In this document: positions 22,301 through 32,447 of the stretch, in pieces
Position numbering within the stretch: the first letter of the stretch is position 1
Layout of the letters: each line of letters starts with the position of its first letter
Origin: Syngnathus acus
Lineage: Eukaryota > Chordata > Actinopteri > Syngnathiformes > Syngnathidae
Length of the DNA: 64,000 bases
Reading direction: 5' to 3'
Assembly: GCF_901709675.1 (NCBI RefSeq)
Contig: NC_051108.1
Span: forward strand, 8,044,631 to 8,108,630
Notes under the pieces: generated by a model
Told to the model about the DNA's origin: nothing
Databases searched by the model: none
The model's input: the letters and a program-made list of their open reading frames with translations, nothing else
Position numbers and translations under genes: made by a program

Positions 22301-24276
22301 GTACTTGTAATTCTTTCCTCTTTCCCTCCATAAGGAACAGCTTCATCTACTGCAGTGGGTTTCTTCTTCACTCACGTCTTTGCATCATTTCTTTGTCACC
22401 CCTCAGGTCCTCGCCCGCCATCAGACCCACACAGTCGTTATCCTGGGATGGGTAAGACTTGCTTTTGCTTGGTAAACCTCTAACGTAAGCTATTGCCAAA
22501 CGTTTGTCTTTCTTCTTCCTTGTTAGACATGTCGGGCCCGCGCAGTTCATCACCTGCCAACATGGATGGTTCTGTGAGTCACACATTATTTTCATACAGT
22601 CCTCCCCTTGGTGTGTCTTGTTTATTGTTTATAATGTGGATGGGCATAATACATCGAATATGAATACTTTTGGAGGGAGAAAGAAAGGGTTTGTCAAACA
22701 CAAAGAAATCTGTTTATTAACATTCTTACATTTGTGTACACTGTGTAATATAATAGGAATAAAAATTAAATTAGTCATGTCTGAAGATGGACAGGAACAT
22801 TTGCGTTACAATACTGCTATTTAGTGGTGATTGCTGGAATTCTGCATTCAGCTCAATGTTTGCCATATTGATAATTCATAAATGGATAGTGAATATAGTG
22901 AGGCTCCCTTGGCAGACAAAGTACAGCAGTTTGTTAGGATAGTTAGATTTGAAATTTAATCTCTTCTAAGGATAGTGAGATCAGGAAAGTGTAATTTTGC
23001 GCCTGTCCCTACCTTGACTTGTTTTTGTACATGTCCTTGCTGTGAAGGAGACTCAAGAAGTAGATCCACACACAAAAGGCGAGGCTGAGGCCTCCAAAGA
23101 GGCTGCGGAGTCAGTGAGTAAAGAGGCCTGTCTTTTGGTCTCAGTGTGAAGGGGTATGCAAGAGGCCCCTCCCCCTTGTCTAACCTTAACTGGATTTTGC
23201 TTAACACCTGACACAACCACGACAAGCCGCAGTCTCATGACCATGGTGCTCATTTTTCCTATTTATCAGTGACTTGGCTGTGGCTTTTTATTGGGATTAC
23301 TGTATTCTCAAGTAGTGGTCTCAGTCATAGGAGGTTTTTGATGCAATTACACAATTTAAAACACAAGCATCTTTTAGAACTCTCGTAAACTCAGGACCTC
23401 TCTAACTTGCCGGCCACTATTTGAGGAGCTACAGTAAATAATAATGTCCCTTGAGCACATCAAATGGATCTCCATCGGCAAGCTTGTTGTCTGTCGCAGG
23501 GTCCCGGATCCTTTCTAGCATCACCCATCAGGGACTCGCCGGGCTCCTTGAGTCAAGGACCGCCGCCACCTGGTCCCGGACTCCATGATCCACCCTTCCC
23601 TACAGGACCTCACAGCCGTTTGCCACCCGGTGGTCCCTACAGACCTTCGAGACCACCCCTCTACCATCCAGCACCTGGACCCCATGGTCCTCCAAATGCG
23701 CTTCTCGGGCCTCCGCTATCTGCCAACGGACCCCCGGGTATGTCGCTGTCTGGGCCGATGGGGGGAGACTTTGGGCCTCGCCCCGCCAACGGACACTCAT
23801 TCCACCCTGGGCCAGGACATGTCATCCATCCTCGGGGTCCTCCCCCACCGCCGTTCCGTCCGCCTCCAGGCCATCATTTTGGGCTGATGCCACATGGTAG
23901 GTTCTGATAGTTTGTGTCCTGTTCACAGGATTTACACACACGCACGTAAACAATTCTGCATGCTTGACCTGCAGTTATGAATCGAACCATAAGTTTCTGT
24001 TTTAGTCTGGCATTGTTGTAGCCTACTGCCTTCTTTGCAGGTCCACGCGGGCTTATGGGTCCACCCCCACCATTCCCTCATGACATGCGCTTCCTAGGAC
24101 CGCGCGAGCACAGCGGGCCCCCAGCGGACCTGCCTCCGGTTGTACCGCCCAATCCGGGTCACAGCGAAGCCTTGGGTCAGCCTCCAGCCGGTGCCCCTCG
24201 TGGCTCGGTGGGAGGGCCGCCCCCGAAGCGGGAGGCCTCTCAGGACTCAGCGAGGCCGGCCATGGTCGAGCCTTAA
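10325..24276 (+). CDS. mia3: MIA SH3 domain ER export factor 3 (TANGO1), 28 exons, 1761 aa
   Basis: TANGO1 sits at ER exit sites, binds cargo such as procollagen through its lumenal SH3-like domain and recruits COPII through its cytosolic proline-rich tail. Exons: 10325-10445, 11643-11776, 13111-13197, 13308-15420, 15542-15880, 15972-16102, 19000-19131, 19270-19291, 19371-19459, 19534-19611, 19697-19807, 19897-19968, 20101-20205, 20338-20460, 20537-20624, 20702-20754, 20841-20931, 21011-21149, 21221-21383, 21450-21485, 21577-21644, 21757-21842, 21972-22085, 22407-22451, 22527-22573, 23048-23113, 23500-23896, 24041-24276. The sum is divisible by three. Order: signal peptide (about 1-25), SH3-like domain with [14 protein letters not shown] (about 30-130), long acidic lumenal region in exon 4 with a 26-residue tandem repeat, intramembrane hydrophobic stretch (about 949-970), transmembrane helix (about 997-1014), coiled coils (about 1020-1440), proline-rich tail with YGPSPVSGG. 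Human MIA3 also has about 28 exons and 1907 aa. Exon 26 is the least certain. Confidence 0.96.
10859..11228 (-). repeat. tRNA-headed SINE in mia3 intron 1
   Basis: Read on the minus strand it starts with a tRNA-like head containing GGGTTCGATTCC, a good pol III B box. It runs through the common fish motif for vertebrate-genome SINEs (TGCATGTTCTCC, GGGATAGGCTCCAGC) and ends in a GGAT repeat at 10859-10876. A second, 3'-truncated copy is at about 62114-62415 on the plus strand. Confidence 0.75.
11805..12968 (+). mobile_element. Rex3 (RTE-clade) retrotransposon, internally deleted, in mia3 intron 2
   Basis: It matches the longer Rex3 copy at 32450-35425. The 5' part carries endonuclease-region sequence (about 11810-12690). 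The sequence then jumps directly from the segment encoding AADRSCG to the one encoding [11 protein letters not shown], so the reverse transcriptase core (more than 1 kb) is missing. Several frameshifts and stops are present. The 3' end passes into a GGAT microsatellite, the normal tail of this family. It cannot be active. Confidence 0.85.
12969..13072 (+). repeat. (GGAT)n microsatellite at Rex3 3' end
   Basis: About 100 bp of GGAT with some GGAC variants, directly continuing the 3' end of the Rex3 copy and ending 39 bp before mia3 exon 3. It is open in several frames, none of them coding. Confidence 0.95.
14217..14372 (+). repeat. Coding tandem repeat in mia3 exon 4 (2 x 78 bp)
   Basis: Two in-frame 26-residue units, each starting [10 protein letters not shown] and ending near PGDHA.xENS. 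They start at 14217 and 14295 and differ by a few bases (N/D, D/E, K/E and S/P changes). The repeat lies in the acidic, probably unstructured lumenal region, so length change is likely tolerated. Confidence 0.93.
16224..16877 (+). mobile_element. Pogo/Tigger-like element, internally deleted, in mia3 intron 6
   Basis: Inverted ends CAGTGGAGCCTCGGTTTTCG at 16224 and its complement ending at 16877, flanked by TA (16222-16223, 16878-16879). It keeps the transposase start ([12 protein letters not shown] at about 16423) but hits a stop after about 25 codons, and most of the transposase is missing. The element at 53190-53612 belongs to the same family. Confidence 0.82.
16960..17561. mobile_element. 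602 bp TA-target TIR element in mia3 intron 6
   Basis: Inverted ends CCGTATTTATTCTAATTATC and its complement, flanked by TA (16958-16959, 17562-17563). No transposase frame is visible. The first bases (CCGTA) resemble those of the two other TA-target families in this window, but the rest of the TIR differs. Confidence 0.78.
17650..17945 (-). repeat. tRNA-derived SINE in mia3 intron 6
   Basis: On the minus strand a B-box-like GGTTCAAACCCCGGCC segment lies near the 5' end (17890-17912 on +), followed by a body with the fish SINE stretches ATGGGTCCCATTTTTATAGT and TGAAATTTGTCCTCTGCATT on the plus strand. It is a common dispersed repeat of teleosts. Confidence 0.65.
18572..18619 (+). CDS. Candidate alternative first exon of mia3 (TANGO1-short-like)
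   Basis: An ATG at 18572 opens 16 codons ending exactly at a strong donor (GTAAGTA at 18620) in phase 0. This is the phase needed to splice onto exon 7 (19000), which encodes the transmembrane helix. In mammals a short TANGO1 isoform starts from an internal promoter at this place and lacks the lumenal part. The peptide itself (starting [10 protein letters not shown]) is not recognisably conserved. The phase fit and canonical donor are direct observations; use as a first exon is inference. Confidence 0.4.
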
Positions 24277-24400
24277 AAAAAAAAAAAAAAAATGAAAAAT
24301 GCTACAGACTGTTGCAGTTTACTTGAACACTCCCCACAACCATGTCATGTTAAACACAATTAAGTTCATATATACCACGACTTTCATATTTCAGCCTTGT

Positions 24401-24406
24401 AATAAA
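24401..24406 (+). promoter_or_regulatory. AATAAA polyadenylation signal of mia3
   Basis: First canonical AATAAA downstream of the mia3 stop, 125 bp after it and before the microsatellite block. Confidence 0.7.
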
Positions 24407-24540
24407 AAATTAAATGCTATTTAGAAGACATGGTCCTTAAATCAAAACATTATCAGTAATTGTATGGAAAATTCCACTTCGGAACTTCTTTTTGAATATA
24501 TCTTACTGTGCAATAATTCACTGTATGTCAGTGTTTGTCG

Positions 24541-25200
<660 letters not shown>

Positions 25201-25649
25201 CAGTGCCTTGCGAAAGTATTCGGCCCCCTTGAACCTTTCAACATTTCGCGACATTTCAGGCTTCAAACATAAAGACATAAAAGTTTAATTTTTTGTCAAG
25301 AATCAACAAGTGGGACACATTCGTGAAGTGGAACGAAATTTATTGGATAATTTAAACTTTTTTTAACAAATAAAAAACTGAAAAGTGGGGCGTGCAATAT
25401 TATTCGGCCCCCTTGCGCTAATACTTTGTAGCGCCACCTTTTGCTGCAATTACAGCTGCAAGTCGCTTGGGGTATGTCTCTATCAGTTTTGCACATCGAG
25501 AGACTGGAATTCTTGCCCATTCTTCCTTGCAAAACAGCTCGAGCTCAGTGAGGTTGGATGGAGAGCGTTTGTGAACAGCAGTCTTCAGCTCTTTCCACAG
25601 ATTCTCGATTGGATTCAGGTCTGGACTTTGACTTGGCCATTCTAACACC

Positions 25650-28600
25650 TTAGACTTAGACTTAGACAGAACTTTATTGTCATTTTGTCAACACTAGGTG
25701 TGTACAAAACGAAATTTCGTTGCATACGGCTTTCAGCAATGTAGAGGTATTTCGGCTGGTTAAAAAAAAAGTGACATTCTATATAAAAATATGAGATAAG
25801 ATAATTATAAAGTACAAAGTGCAGCAGTGATAAAGTATGTGAACAGTGCAGGAGACAAAAACAGTATTTACAAGTGTGCAGAGGAATGCTACGTTTGAAT
25901 GTTCAGCAGTCTGACGACAGCAGGGAAAAAACTATTGCAGAACCTGGTGGACCTGCAGCGGATGCTGCGAAACCTCTTCCCAGAGGGCAGCAGGGAGAAC
26001 AGTCCATGGTGGGGGTGTGATGGGTCACTGATAATATTTCGGGCTCGGGACACGCAGCGCTGGGATGACAAGTCCTGAATGGAGGGAAGAGGAGCCCCGA
26101 TGATCCTCTCTGCTGTCCTCACCACTCTCCTCAGGTTCTTCCAATCGGAGGCGCTGCAACCTCCACACCACACCGAGAGACAGCTTGTCAGAATGCTCTC
26201 TATGGTGCTTCGGTAGAACGTCCTCATGATGGGTGGGGGCAGGTGGGCTCTCCTCATCCTCCGCAGGAAGTACAAGCGCTTCTGTGCCCTCTTGACCAGT
26301 GTTGTGGTGTTCACAGTCCAGGTGAGGTCGTCTGTGATGTGGACTCCCAGGAATTTAGTGCTGCTGACCACCTCCACAGCTGAGCTGTTGATGATCAGTG
26401 GAGCGTGGTGAGGCTGGTTCTTCCTGAAGTCGACGATGATCTCCTTCGTCTTCTCCACATTCAGGATCAGGCTATTTTCTCTGCACCAGCCCACCAACTG
26501 CTCCACCTCCTCTCTGTAGTCCAGGTCGTTGTTGTCCCTGATGAGGCCCACCACCGTTGTGTCGTCTGCAAACTTCACGATGTGATTGGTGGTGAACCTG
26601 GGGGCGCAGTCGTGTGTCATCAGGGTGAACAGCAGGGGGCTCAGGACGCAGCCCTGAGGGGAGCCTGTGCTGAGGGTGATGACATCGGAGGTGTTCTGTC
26701 CGACCCGGACTGACTGAGGTCTGTTGGTGAGGAAGTCTAGCAGCCAGTTCCGAAGGGGGGTGCTGAAGCCCAGGTGTTCCAGTTTTTCCACCAGATGTTG
26801 TGGAATGATGGTATTAAACGCTGAGCTGAAGTCCAGGAACAGCAACCGCACGTGGGTGTTCCTCTCCTCCAGGTGAGCCAGGCTCAGGTGAAGAACGGAG
26901 GAGATGGCATCCTCAGTGGAGCGGTTCTGCCGGTAGGCAAACTGGAACGGATCGAATGTTGGGGGGAGTCTGGAGACGATGTGATCTTTGAGCAGCCTTT
27001 CGAAGCACTTCATCATGATGGGAGTCAGTGCCACAGGTCTGTAGTCATTCCATGAGGTGATTTGAGGTTTCTTCGGCACCGGAATGATGGAGGCAGCCTT
27101 GAAGCACACTGGCACTTTGGCTTGGTCCAGCGAGATGTTAAAAATGTCTGTGATGACACCAGCCAGCTGGCCTGCACATTCCTTGAACACCCGCCCAGGT
27201 ATGTTGTCGGGGCCTGGGGCCTTACGTGGGTTGACTCTTCTCAGAGTCTTCCACACGTCGGCTGAGTCAAGGCAGAGGACCTCCTCTTCCTGGTGGGGAA
27301 CAGTTTTAACTGCCGGAGTGCTGTTTAGTGCCTCAAAACGCCCAAAGAAGTTATTTAGACCGTTTAGGAAGTCAGCATCAACCTCACCCACCGGGGGGGA
27401 GGGTGAGTTGTAGTCCGTGATCGCCCGTATGCCTTGCCACATACTCCTGGTGTTATTGGCGTCGTGGAAAAAATCCTGAATTTTCCGACTGTGGCTTCGC
27501 TTCGCTAGCCTGATGGCACGGTTCAAGTTGGCTCTCGCTGTCCTCAGTGCCTCCTTGTCGCCAGACTTGAAGGCTGAGTTCCGTGCTCGTAGCATATGAC
27601 GTACATCCTCAGTCATCCAGGGTCGTTGGTTGGCTCGGGTGATGATGTTCTTAGTGGTGCTGACGTCCTCGGAGCATTTGTTGATGTAGGCTGACACAGT
27701 CATGGCGTACTCATCAATGTTGATCTGATTGTCATATGTTGCTGCTGATTTGAACATGTCCCAGTCAGAGCACTCAAAGCAGTCCTGGAGTGCCTCCATG
27801 GCCCCCTCAGACCACACCCTCACCTGCTTCACTGTGGGTTTTGCTCTGATCAGCAGGGGCCTGTATGCAGGGGTTAGCATAACAGATAGGTGGTCTGAAG
27901 AGCCGAGGTGGGGGCGGGGGGCTGCTCTGAATGCATCCTTTATATTGGTGTAAACCAAGTCCAGAGTGTTCTCTCCCCGAGTTGGAAAATCCACGTGTTG
28001 GTAAAAATGAGGGAGAATAGTCTTCATGCTAGCCTGGTTGAAGTCCCCAGCAATGATGAAAACCCCCTCTGTGTGCGTGGATTGCAGCTCACTGATCGTC
28101 CGATAGAGAACCCTCATGGCCTCTTTAGTGTTAGCGCTAGGAGGCACGTACACAGCCGTGATGCTAACAACAGTAAACTCTCTGGGCAGGTAGAAGGGTC
28201 TACAGTTAACAGTCAAAAGCTCGATGTCCGAAGAGCAGAAGCTGGCGACAGATCTAGCATTTTTGCACCAGTTGTTGTTGATGTAGACACACAGCCCACC
28301 TCCTCGGGATTTACCGCTTAGCTCGCTGTTTCTGTCGGCGCGGAATGTAGCGAGCCCCTCCAGGCTAACGGCGTTGTCCGGCATTGATGAGTTCAGCCAT
28401 GTCTCCGTCAGGATGAGAGCGCAGCAGTTCCTAACTTCCCTCTTTGAAGAGAGTTCCAGTTTTAGATGGTCCATTTTATTATCCAGTGAGCGGACGTTGG
28501 AGAGGAAGATGGATGGAAGCGGCGGTTTGTAGGGGTTAGCTCTCAGCTTAGCCGTTAGCCCACCTCGACAGCCGCGCTTTCGCCGCCGGTCACACCGCCT

Positions 28601-28964
28601 ACGCTTACTCCTCCTCCGGCGTGTGCTGCCCGGCGAGCCCGCTGCGTCGTGAGCTCCTGGGGCTAGCGCCCTAAGCACTCCGAGGCTACGCAAACAGACC
28701 AGGGTAGTTGTGGCTACGAGTCCGAAAACACTCGATGACCGTACCTCCAGCAGGCGCTGGCGATCGTACACTACTCTACTGGATGGATGAACTAAACTTT
28801 GTGTTGTTTGTAGTGTCCTAGGCGACATATTTTGTGAATATCCCCGTAGATTGCTGAGACGCGTAGCGGCCGCGGCCGACTGGGGCGCCGCCATCTTGGA
28901 GTTGCCCCGGAAACCCCTGTTCCCTCTGGTTCCGTCCAACCAGCGCTCGTCACTATGGTTGCTC
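25650..28964 (-). mobile_element. CR1/L2/Rex1-group LINE inserted in the Tc1 element
   Basis: Minus-strand LINE with one long open frame and a 3' UTR ending ACAATAAAGTTCTG followed by a short TCTAAG repeat tail at 25650-25670. The 5' end joins Tc1 sequence at about 28964. The same 3' tail occurs in a truncated copy at 43850-44400. The 5' extent looks long enough to include the endonuclease, so this may be close to full length. No clear long target duplication is visible. Confidence 0.88.
25889..28894 (-). CDS. LINE ORF2-type protein: AP endonuclease plus reverse transcriptase
   Basis: A single uninterrupted frame. The open frame formally begins at 29023, but its first 17 or so residues are read from Tc1 sequence; the first methionine inside the LINE is near 28894 (MAAPQSAAAA), giving about 1000 aa. 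Numbering from 29023, the endonuclease region shows TETWL (about 204), GDFN (about 315) and SSDHL (about 375). The reverse transcriptase shows FLDFSSAFNTI (about 730), QGCVLSPLLF and the catalytic FADD (about 817). The C terminus has a QKRLYFLRRMRR-type segment. This layout is typical of the Jockey-superfamily CR1/L2/Rex1 elements. No stop or frameshift is visible, so the copy may be young and possibly competent. The start codon choice is uncertain. Confidence 0.88.
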   Translation of the reverse strand: MAAPQSAAAATRLSNLRGYSQNMSPRTLQTTQSLVHPSSRVVYDRQRLLEVRSSSVFGLVATTTLVCLRSLGVLRALAPGAHDAAGSPGSTRRRRSKRRRCDRRRKRGCRGGLTAKLRANPYKPPLPSIFLSNVRSLDNKMDHLKLELSSKREVRNCCALILTETWLNSSMPDNAVSLEGLATFRADRNSELSGKSRGGGLCVYINNNWCKNARSVASFCSSDIELLTVNCRPFYLPREFTVVSITAVYVPPSANTKEAMRVLYRTISELQSTHTEGVFIIAGDFNQASMKTILPHFYQHVDFPTRGENTLDLVYTNIKDAFRAAPRPHLGSSDHLSVMLTPAYRPLLIRAKPTVKQVRVWSEGAMEALQDCFECSDWDMFKSAATYDNQINIDEYAMTVSAYINKCSEDVSTTKNIITRANQRPWMTEDVRHMLRARNSAFKSGDKEALRTARANLNRAIRLAKRSHSRKIQDFFHDANNTRSMWQGIRAITDYNSPSPPVGEVDADFLNGLNNFFGRFEALNSTPAVKTVPHQEEEVLCLDSADVWKTLRRVNPRKAPGPDNIPGRVFKECAGQLAGVITDIFNISLDQAKVPVCFKAASIIPVPKKPQITSWNDYRPVALTPIMMKCFERLLKDHIVSRLPPTFDPFQFAYRQNRSTEDAISSVLHLSLAHLEERNTHVRLLFLDFSSAFNTIIPQHLVEKLEHLGFSTPLRNWLLDFLTNRPQSVRVGQNTSDVITLSTGSPQGCVLSPLLFTLMTHDCAPRFTTNHIVKFADDTTVVGLIRDNNDLDYREEVEQLVGWCRENSLILNVEKTKEIIVDFRKNQPHHAPLIINSSAVEVVSSTKFLGVHITDDLTWTVNTTTLVKRAQKRLYFLRRMRRAHLPPPIMRTFYRSTIESILTSCLSVWCGGCSASDWKNLRRVVRTAERIIGAPLPSIQDLSSQRCVSRARNIISDPSHPHHGLFSLLPSGKRFRSIRCRSTRFCNSFFPAVVRLLNIQT

Positions 28965-30140
28965 CTGGATACCTCTATTTGTGAACCAATCCATTGTAGA
29001 TTTGGCTTTATGTTTTGGATCATTGTCCTGTTGGAAGATAAATCTCCGTCCCAGTCTCAGGTCTTTTGCAGACTCAACAGGTTTTCTTCCAGAATGGTCC
29101 TGTATTTGGCTCCATCCATCTTCCCATCCATTTTAGCCATCTTCCCTGTCCCTGCTGAAGAAAAGCAGGCCCAAACCATGATGATGCCACCACCATTTTT
29201 GACAGTGGGGATGGTGTGTTCAGGGTGATGAGCTGTGTTGCTTTTACGCCAAACATATCGTTTTGCATTGTGGCCAAAAAGTTCGATTTTGGTTTCATCT
29301 GACCAGAGCACCTTCTTCCACATGTTTGGTGTGTCTCCCAGGTGGCTTGTGGCAAACTTTAAACGAGACTTTTTATGGATATCTTTGAGAAATGGCTTTC
29401 TTCTTGCCACTCTTCCATAAAAGCCAGATTTGTGCAGTGCACGACTGATTGTTGTCCTATGGACAGACTCTCCCACCTCAGCTGTAGTTATCTGCAGTTC
29501 ATCCAGAGTGATCATGGGCTTCTTGGCTGCATCTCTGATCAGTCTTCTCCTTGTTTGAGATGAAAGTTTGGAGGGACGGCCGGGTCTTGGTAGAGTTGCA
29601 GTGGTCTGATACTCCTTCCATTTCAATATAATTGCTTGCACAGTGCTCCTTGAGAAGTTTAAAGCTTGGGAAATCTTTTTGTATCCAAATCCGGCTTTAA
29701 ACTTCTCCACAACAGTATCTCGGACCTGCCTGGTGTGTTCCTTTGTCTTCATGGTTCTCTCTGCGCTTTAAACAGAACCCTGAGACTATCAAAGAGCAGG
29801 TGCATTTATACGGAGACTTGATTACACACAGGAGCATTCTATTTATCATCATCAGTCATTTAGGACAACATTGGATCATTCAAAGATCCTCACTGAACTT
29901 CTGGAGTGAGTTTGCTGCACTGAAAGTAAAGGGGCCGAATAATATTGCACGCCCCACTTTTCAGCTTTTTATTTGTTAAAAAAGTTTAAATTATCCAATA
30001 AATTTCGTTCCACTTCACGATTGTGTCCCACTTGTTGATTCTTGACAAAAAATTAAAATTTTACATCTTTATGTTTGAAGCCTGAAATGTGGCGAAATGT
30101 TGAAAAGTTCAAGGGGGCCGAATACTTTCGCAAGGCACTG

Positions 30141-30250
30141 TATGTATGTATGTGTATGTATGTATGTGTATGTATATATATGTATATATGTATGTATGTA
30201 TGTATGTTTATACATATATTTACATATATATATATATATATAAACAGCTT
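30141..30250 (+). repeat. Continuation of the TA/TATG microsatellite beyond the Tc1 element
   Basis: TATG/TATA repeats directly abut the right Tc1 end. This is the other half of the block at 24541-25200. Confidence 0.9.
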
Positions 30251-31440
30251 TTTAAAAGGTTTTTAAATGTCATTTCCTGTGGAAATTATTTTTTAAAAGC
30301 GGGAATAGAGAGGTTTAAGCTTCCAGCATTTCAGACTCAAACCACAATTTTTCTCAAAATTTTTCCTCTGGGGCTGACTAAAGCAAATGTGTAATTTGAT
30401 GGCCAGATGTATAACTTATTTTACTATGTTGGTAGGAACCTTTTAATAATAAAAAATGCAAAAATTGTTGGTCTTACAGAGTCTTTGCTGTAACTGAGGA
30501 TGCTCAAATCAGCAAAAATAGTTCAAGAAATTACTAAAAATAAATCTGGCAATTTTCAAATTACTGCCAAGATTTATCTTTTTTCATTTATATTATATTT
30601 ATAATATATATATTTATATTATTTATAATGCAAGCTTTCTCTCCATTATGTGCACACTCGCAGTGGTCACACGAGTGTACCATCTGAAAGGAAGATGCCT
30701 TCTTGGGGAGTGTAGATATGAAAATGAAATGAACATGGCATGTGTTCAGCAATTAACAAATCTGAATTAACTTTACAGGAGGGCTAAATGAAATAAAACA
30801 AGTTAATTTGCTATTAAGTGGCCTGCTCGTTCCTCAGACAAGAGGAGTTTGTCGGAATGTTGTCGGGAGTGCATACAGGTATGTGGAGTCAACACACCCA
30901 CCCAAGCATCATTTTGACTTGTACTGAGATTTTTCCACATTGGAGTATGATTCTAAATCCACACCTCTAGAGGTTAATTGTTTTAATTTCCATCGTTCAT
31001 TGTTATTTTCTTAACACGTTCGGACTATGGAAAGAGTAAAATTGAACATTGAATATCATATTGTCAAGTGTATTAAAATGACATTAAAAAAATCTCTTCA
31101 GTTTATTAGAAAATAATATATGTCAGTCTTATGAGTCCAGGCACACATCACATTTTTACACATACGTAGTTACTGCATCTTCATCAGTTAGTGTATCTTA
31201 CACTTCATATAGAATCCTGGATGTTTAGGAAAAATAAAATATGAAAATCAAGTATTGCAATCAAAATGAGTGAAGACCATCACATAAAAGTGACATCAAT
31301 TATTTTTCAAATTAAGAAACGTAATTCTACATCCCGAATAACATGTAAGCCTTTTGGCATCCATTTTGACCCCTCCCACTCTCGCAGCAAGTGAGCTTGA
31401 GGCGGAGACGTATTTTGTGCATAAACGTGACACTCCAATT
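30251..31440. other. Intergenic, AT-rich, nothing recognised
   Basis: No open frame of interest, no TIR pair and no RNA gene seen between the microsatellite and the MITE at 31442. Confidence 0.6.
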
Positions 31441-31441
31441 A

Positions 31442-31611
31442 CCGTAATTTTCGGACTATAAGTCGCACCGGAGTATAAGTCGCACCAGCCATAAAATGCC
31501 CAAAAAAGTGAAAAAAACCCATATATATGTATATAAATCGCTCCTGAGTATAAGTCGCCCCCCCACCCAAACTATGAAAAAAAACCGCGACTTATAGTCC
31601 GAAAATTACGG
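31442..31611. mobile_element. 170 bp MITE, TA target, solo copy
   Basis: Inverted ends CCGTAATTTTCGGACTATAA with TA on both sides (31440-31441, 31612-31613). The copy at 59407-59576 has the same length and differs by about one base. The whole element is nearly palindromic with repeated TATAAGTCGC motifs. There is no coding capacity. The near-identity suggests recent movement. Confidence 0.92.
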
Positions 31612-31613
31612 TA

Positions 31614-32447
31614 AGCTTTGCGACAAAGGCCATCACATATCTGTTATTATTACTCTACAAATGCCACCTGACATGGGCAGAAAATAAAGGTCAAAGACAC
31701 TAGAGTGAATGAAAAACTGCACCACTTAATCTAAATGTCATTACAATCCCCACCGTGAGGTGGGGGCACTAAATGTTGCATTAATTAATTATGTTTATAT
31801 GTGTCACTTTTGTCAAATAGCTGCCAAATGTCAAAACTCTGAAAAACCTGATATCAACTCTGAAATATTTATGTTCTGTTCCTATGTTCATCCTCAATCA
31901 ATTGCCCAAATACTTTTGAAAAACAGAAGCATAAAATGGCTGTGATTCCTAAATGGGAGAAAAATCTTGAACAAGATATTCAAATTAATTACTACTTTTA
32001 GAAATTATTTTTATTTATAGGATCTTGAACAAGATGTTCAAATTAATTACTACTTTTAAAAAATATATTTTTGATAAGCAGTCTGTTGTATTTTAATTTG
32101 CAGTAATGATTTTATTTTAATGTAATTATTTTTTAAATATTGCGTACAATATTTTACATATGATGGATTGTTGATGTTAGTAATTTTGTTAATATACAAT
32201 TTGGTGACAGGTCCCATCTTGTATGTATGGATTAATTAATTGAAGGGGTAGGTAAAAGTAACAAAAAATTCTGCAAGCCCAAATTCCACGGTCAAGCTTA
32301 ACGTTCGCTACACGAGTCGACTTTTGGGCAGCGTGTTTTGTGCACTTCTGTTTCAAGGTCTAAAAGTGCAAACAGAGATAGTTGAGCACTTCATATTGAC
32401 ACAACCTCACCGCGTGAAAGTCTTCCAAATAGTCCACACACAGTTTG
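31614..32447. other. AT-rich intergenic stretch with a small tandem duplication
   Basis: At about 31966-32060 the motif ATCTTGAACAAGAT followed by TTCAAATTAATTACTACTTT occurs twice, about 58 bp apart. Nothing else was recognised. Confidence 0.6.

Larger units (their letters stand above)
25418..29752 (-). pseudogene. Tc1 transposase, split by LINE insertion and frameshifted
   Basis: The N-terminal part (29057-29752) begins MKTKEHTRQVRDTVVEKFKA, with the paired-like HTH region (KISQALNFSRSTVQ), the GRPSKLS hook and the first catalytic aspartate in VLWSDETK. A one-base loss near 29057 shifts the frame before the second catalytic aspartate (QQDNDPKH is still readable in the shifted frame at about 29000-29025). 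The LINE lies between this and the C-terminal part (25418-25648, [16 protein letters not shown]), which carries the final acidic residue of the DDE triad. The gene cannot make an active protein. Confidence 0.93.
25201..30140 (-). mobile_element. Tc1-family DNA transposon, interrupted by a LINE
   Basis: Terminal inverted repeats of about 200 bp (25201-25400 and about 29940-30140), near-identical, each beginning CAGTGCCTTGCGAAAGTATT, flanked by TA in the surrounding TA/TG microsatellite. Removing the inserted LINE (about 25650-28964) leaves about 1.6 kb, the normal Tc1 length. The transposase reads on the minus strand and is broken twice (see the pseudogene entry). Confidence 0.93.
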
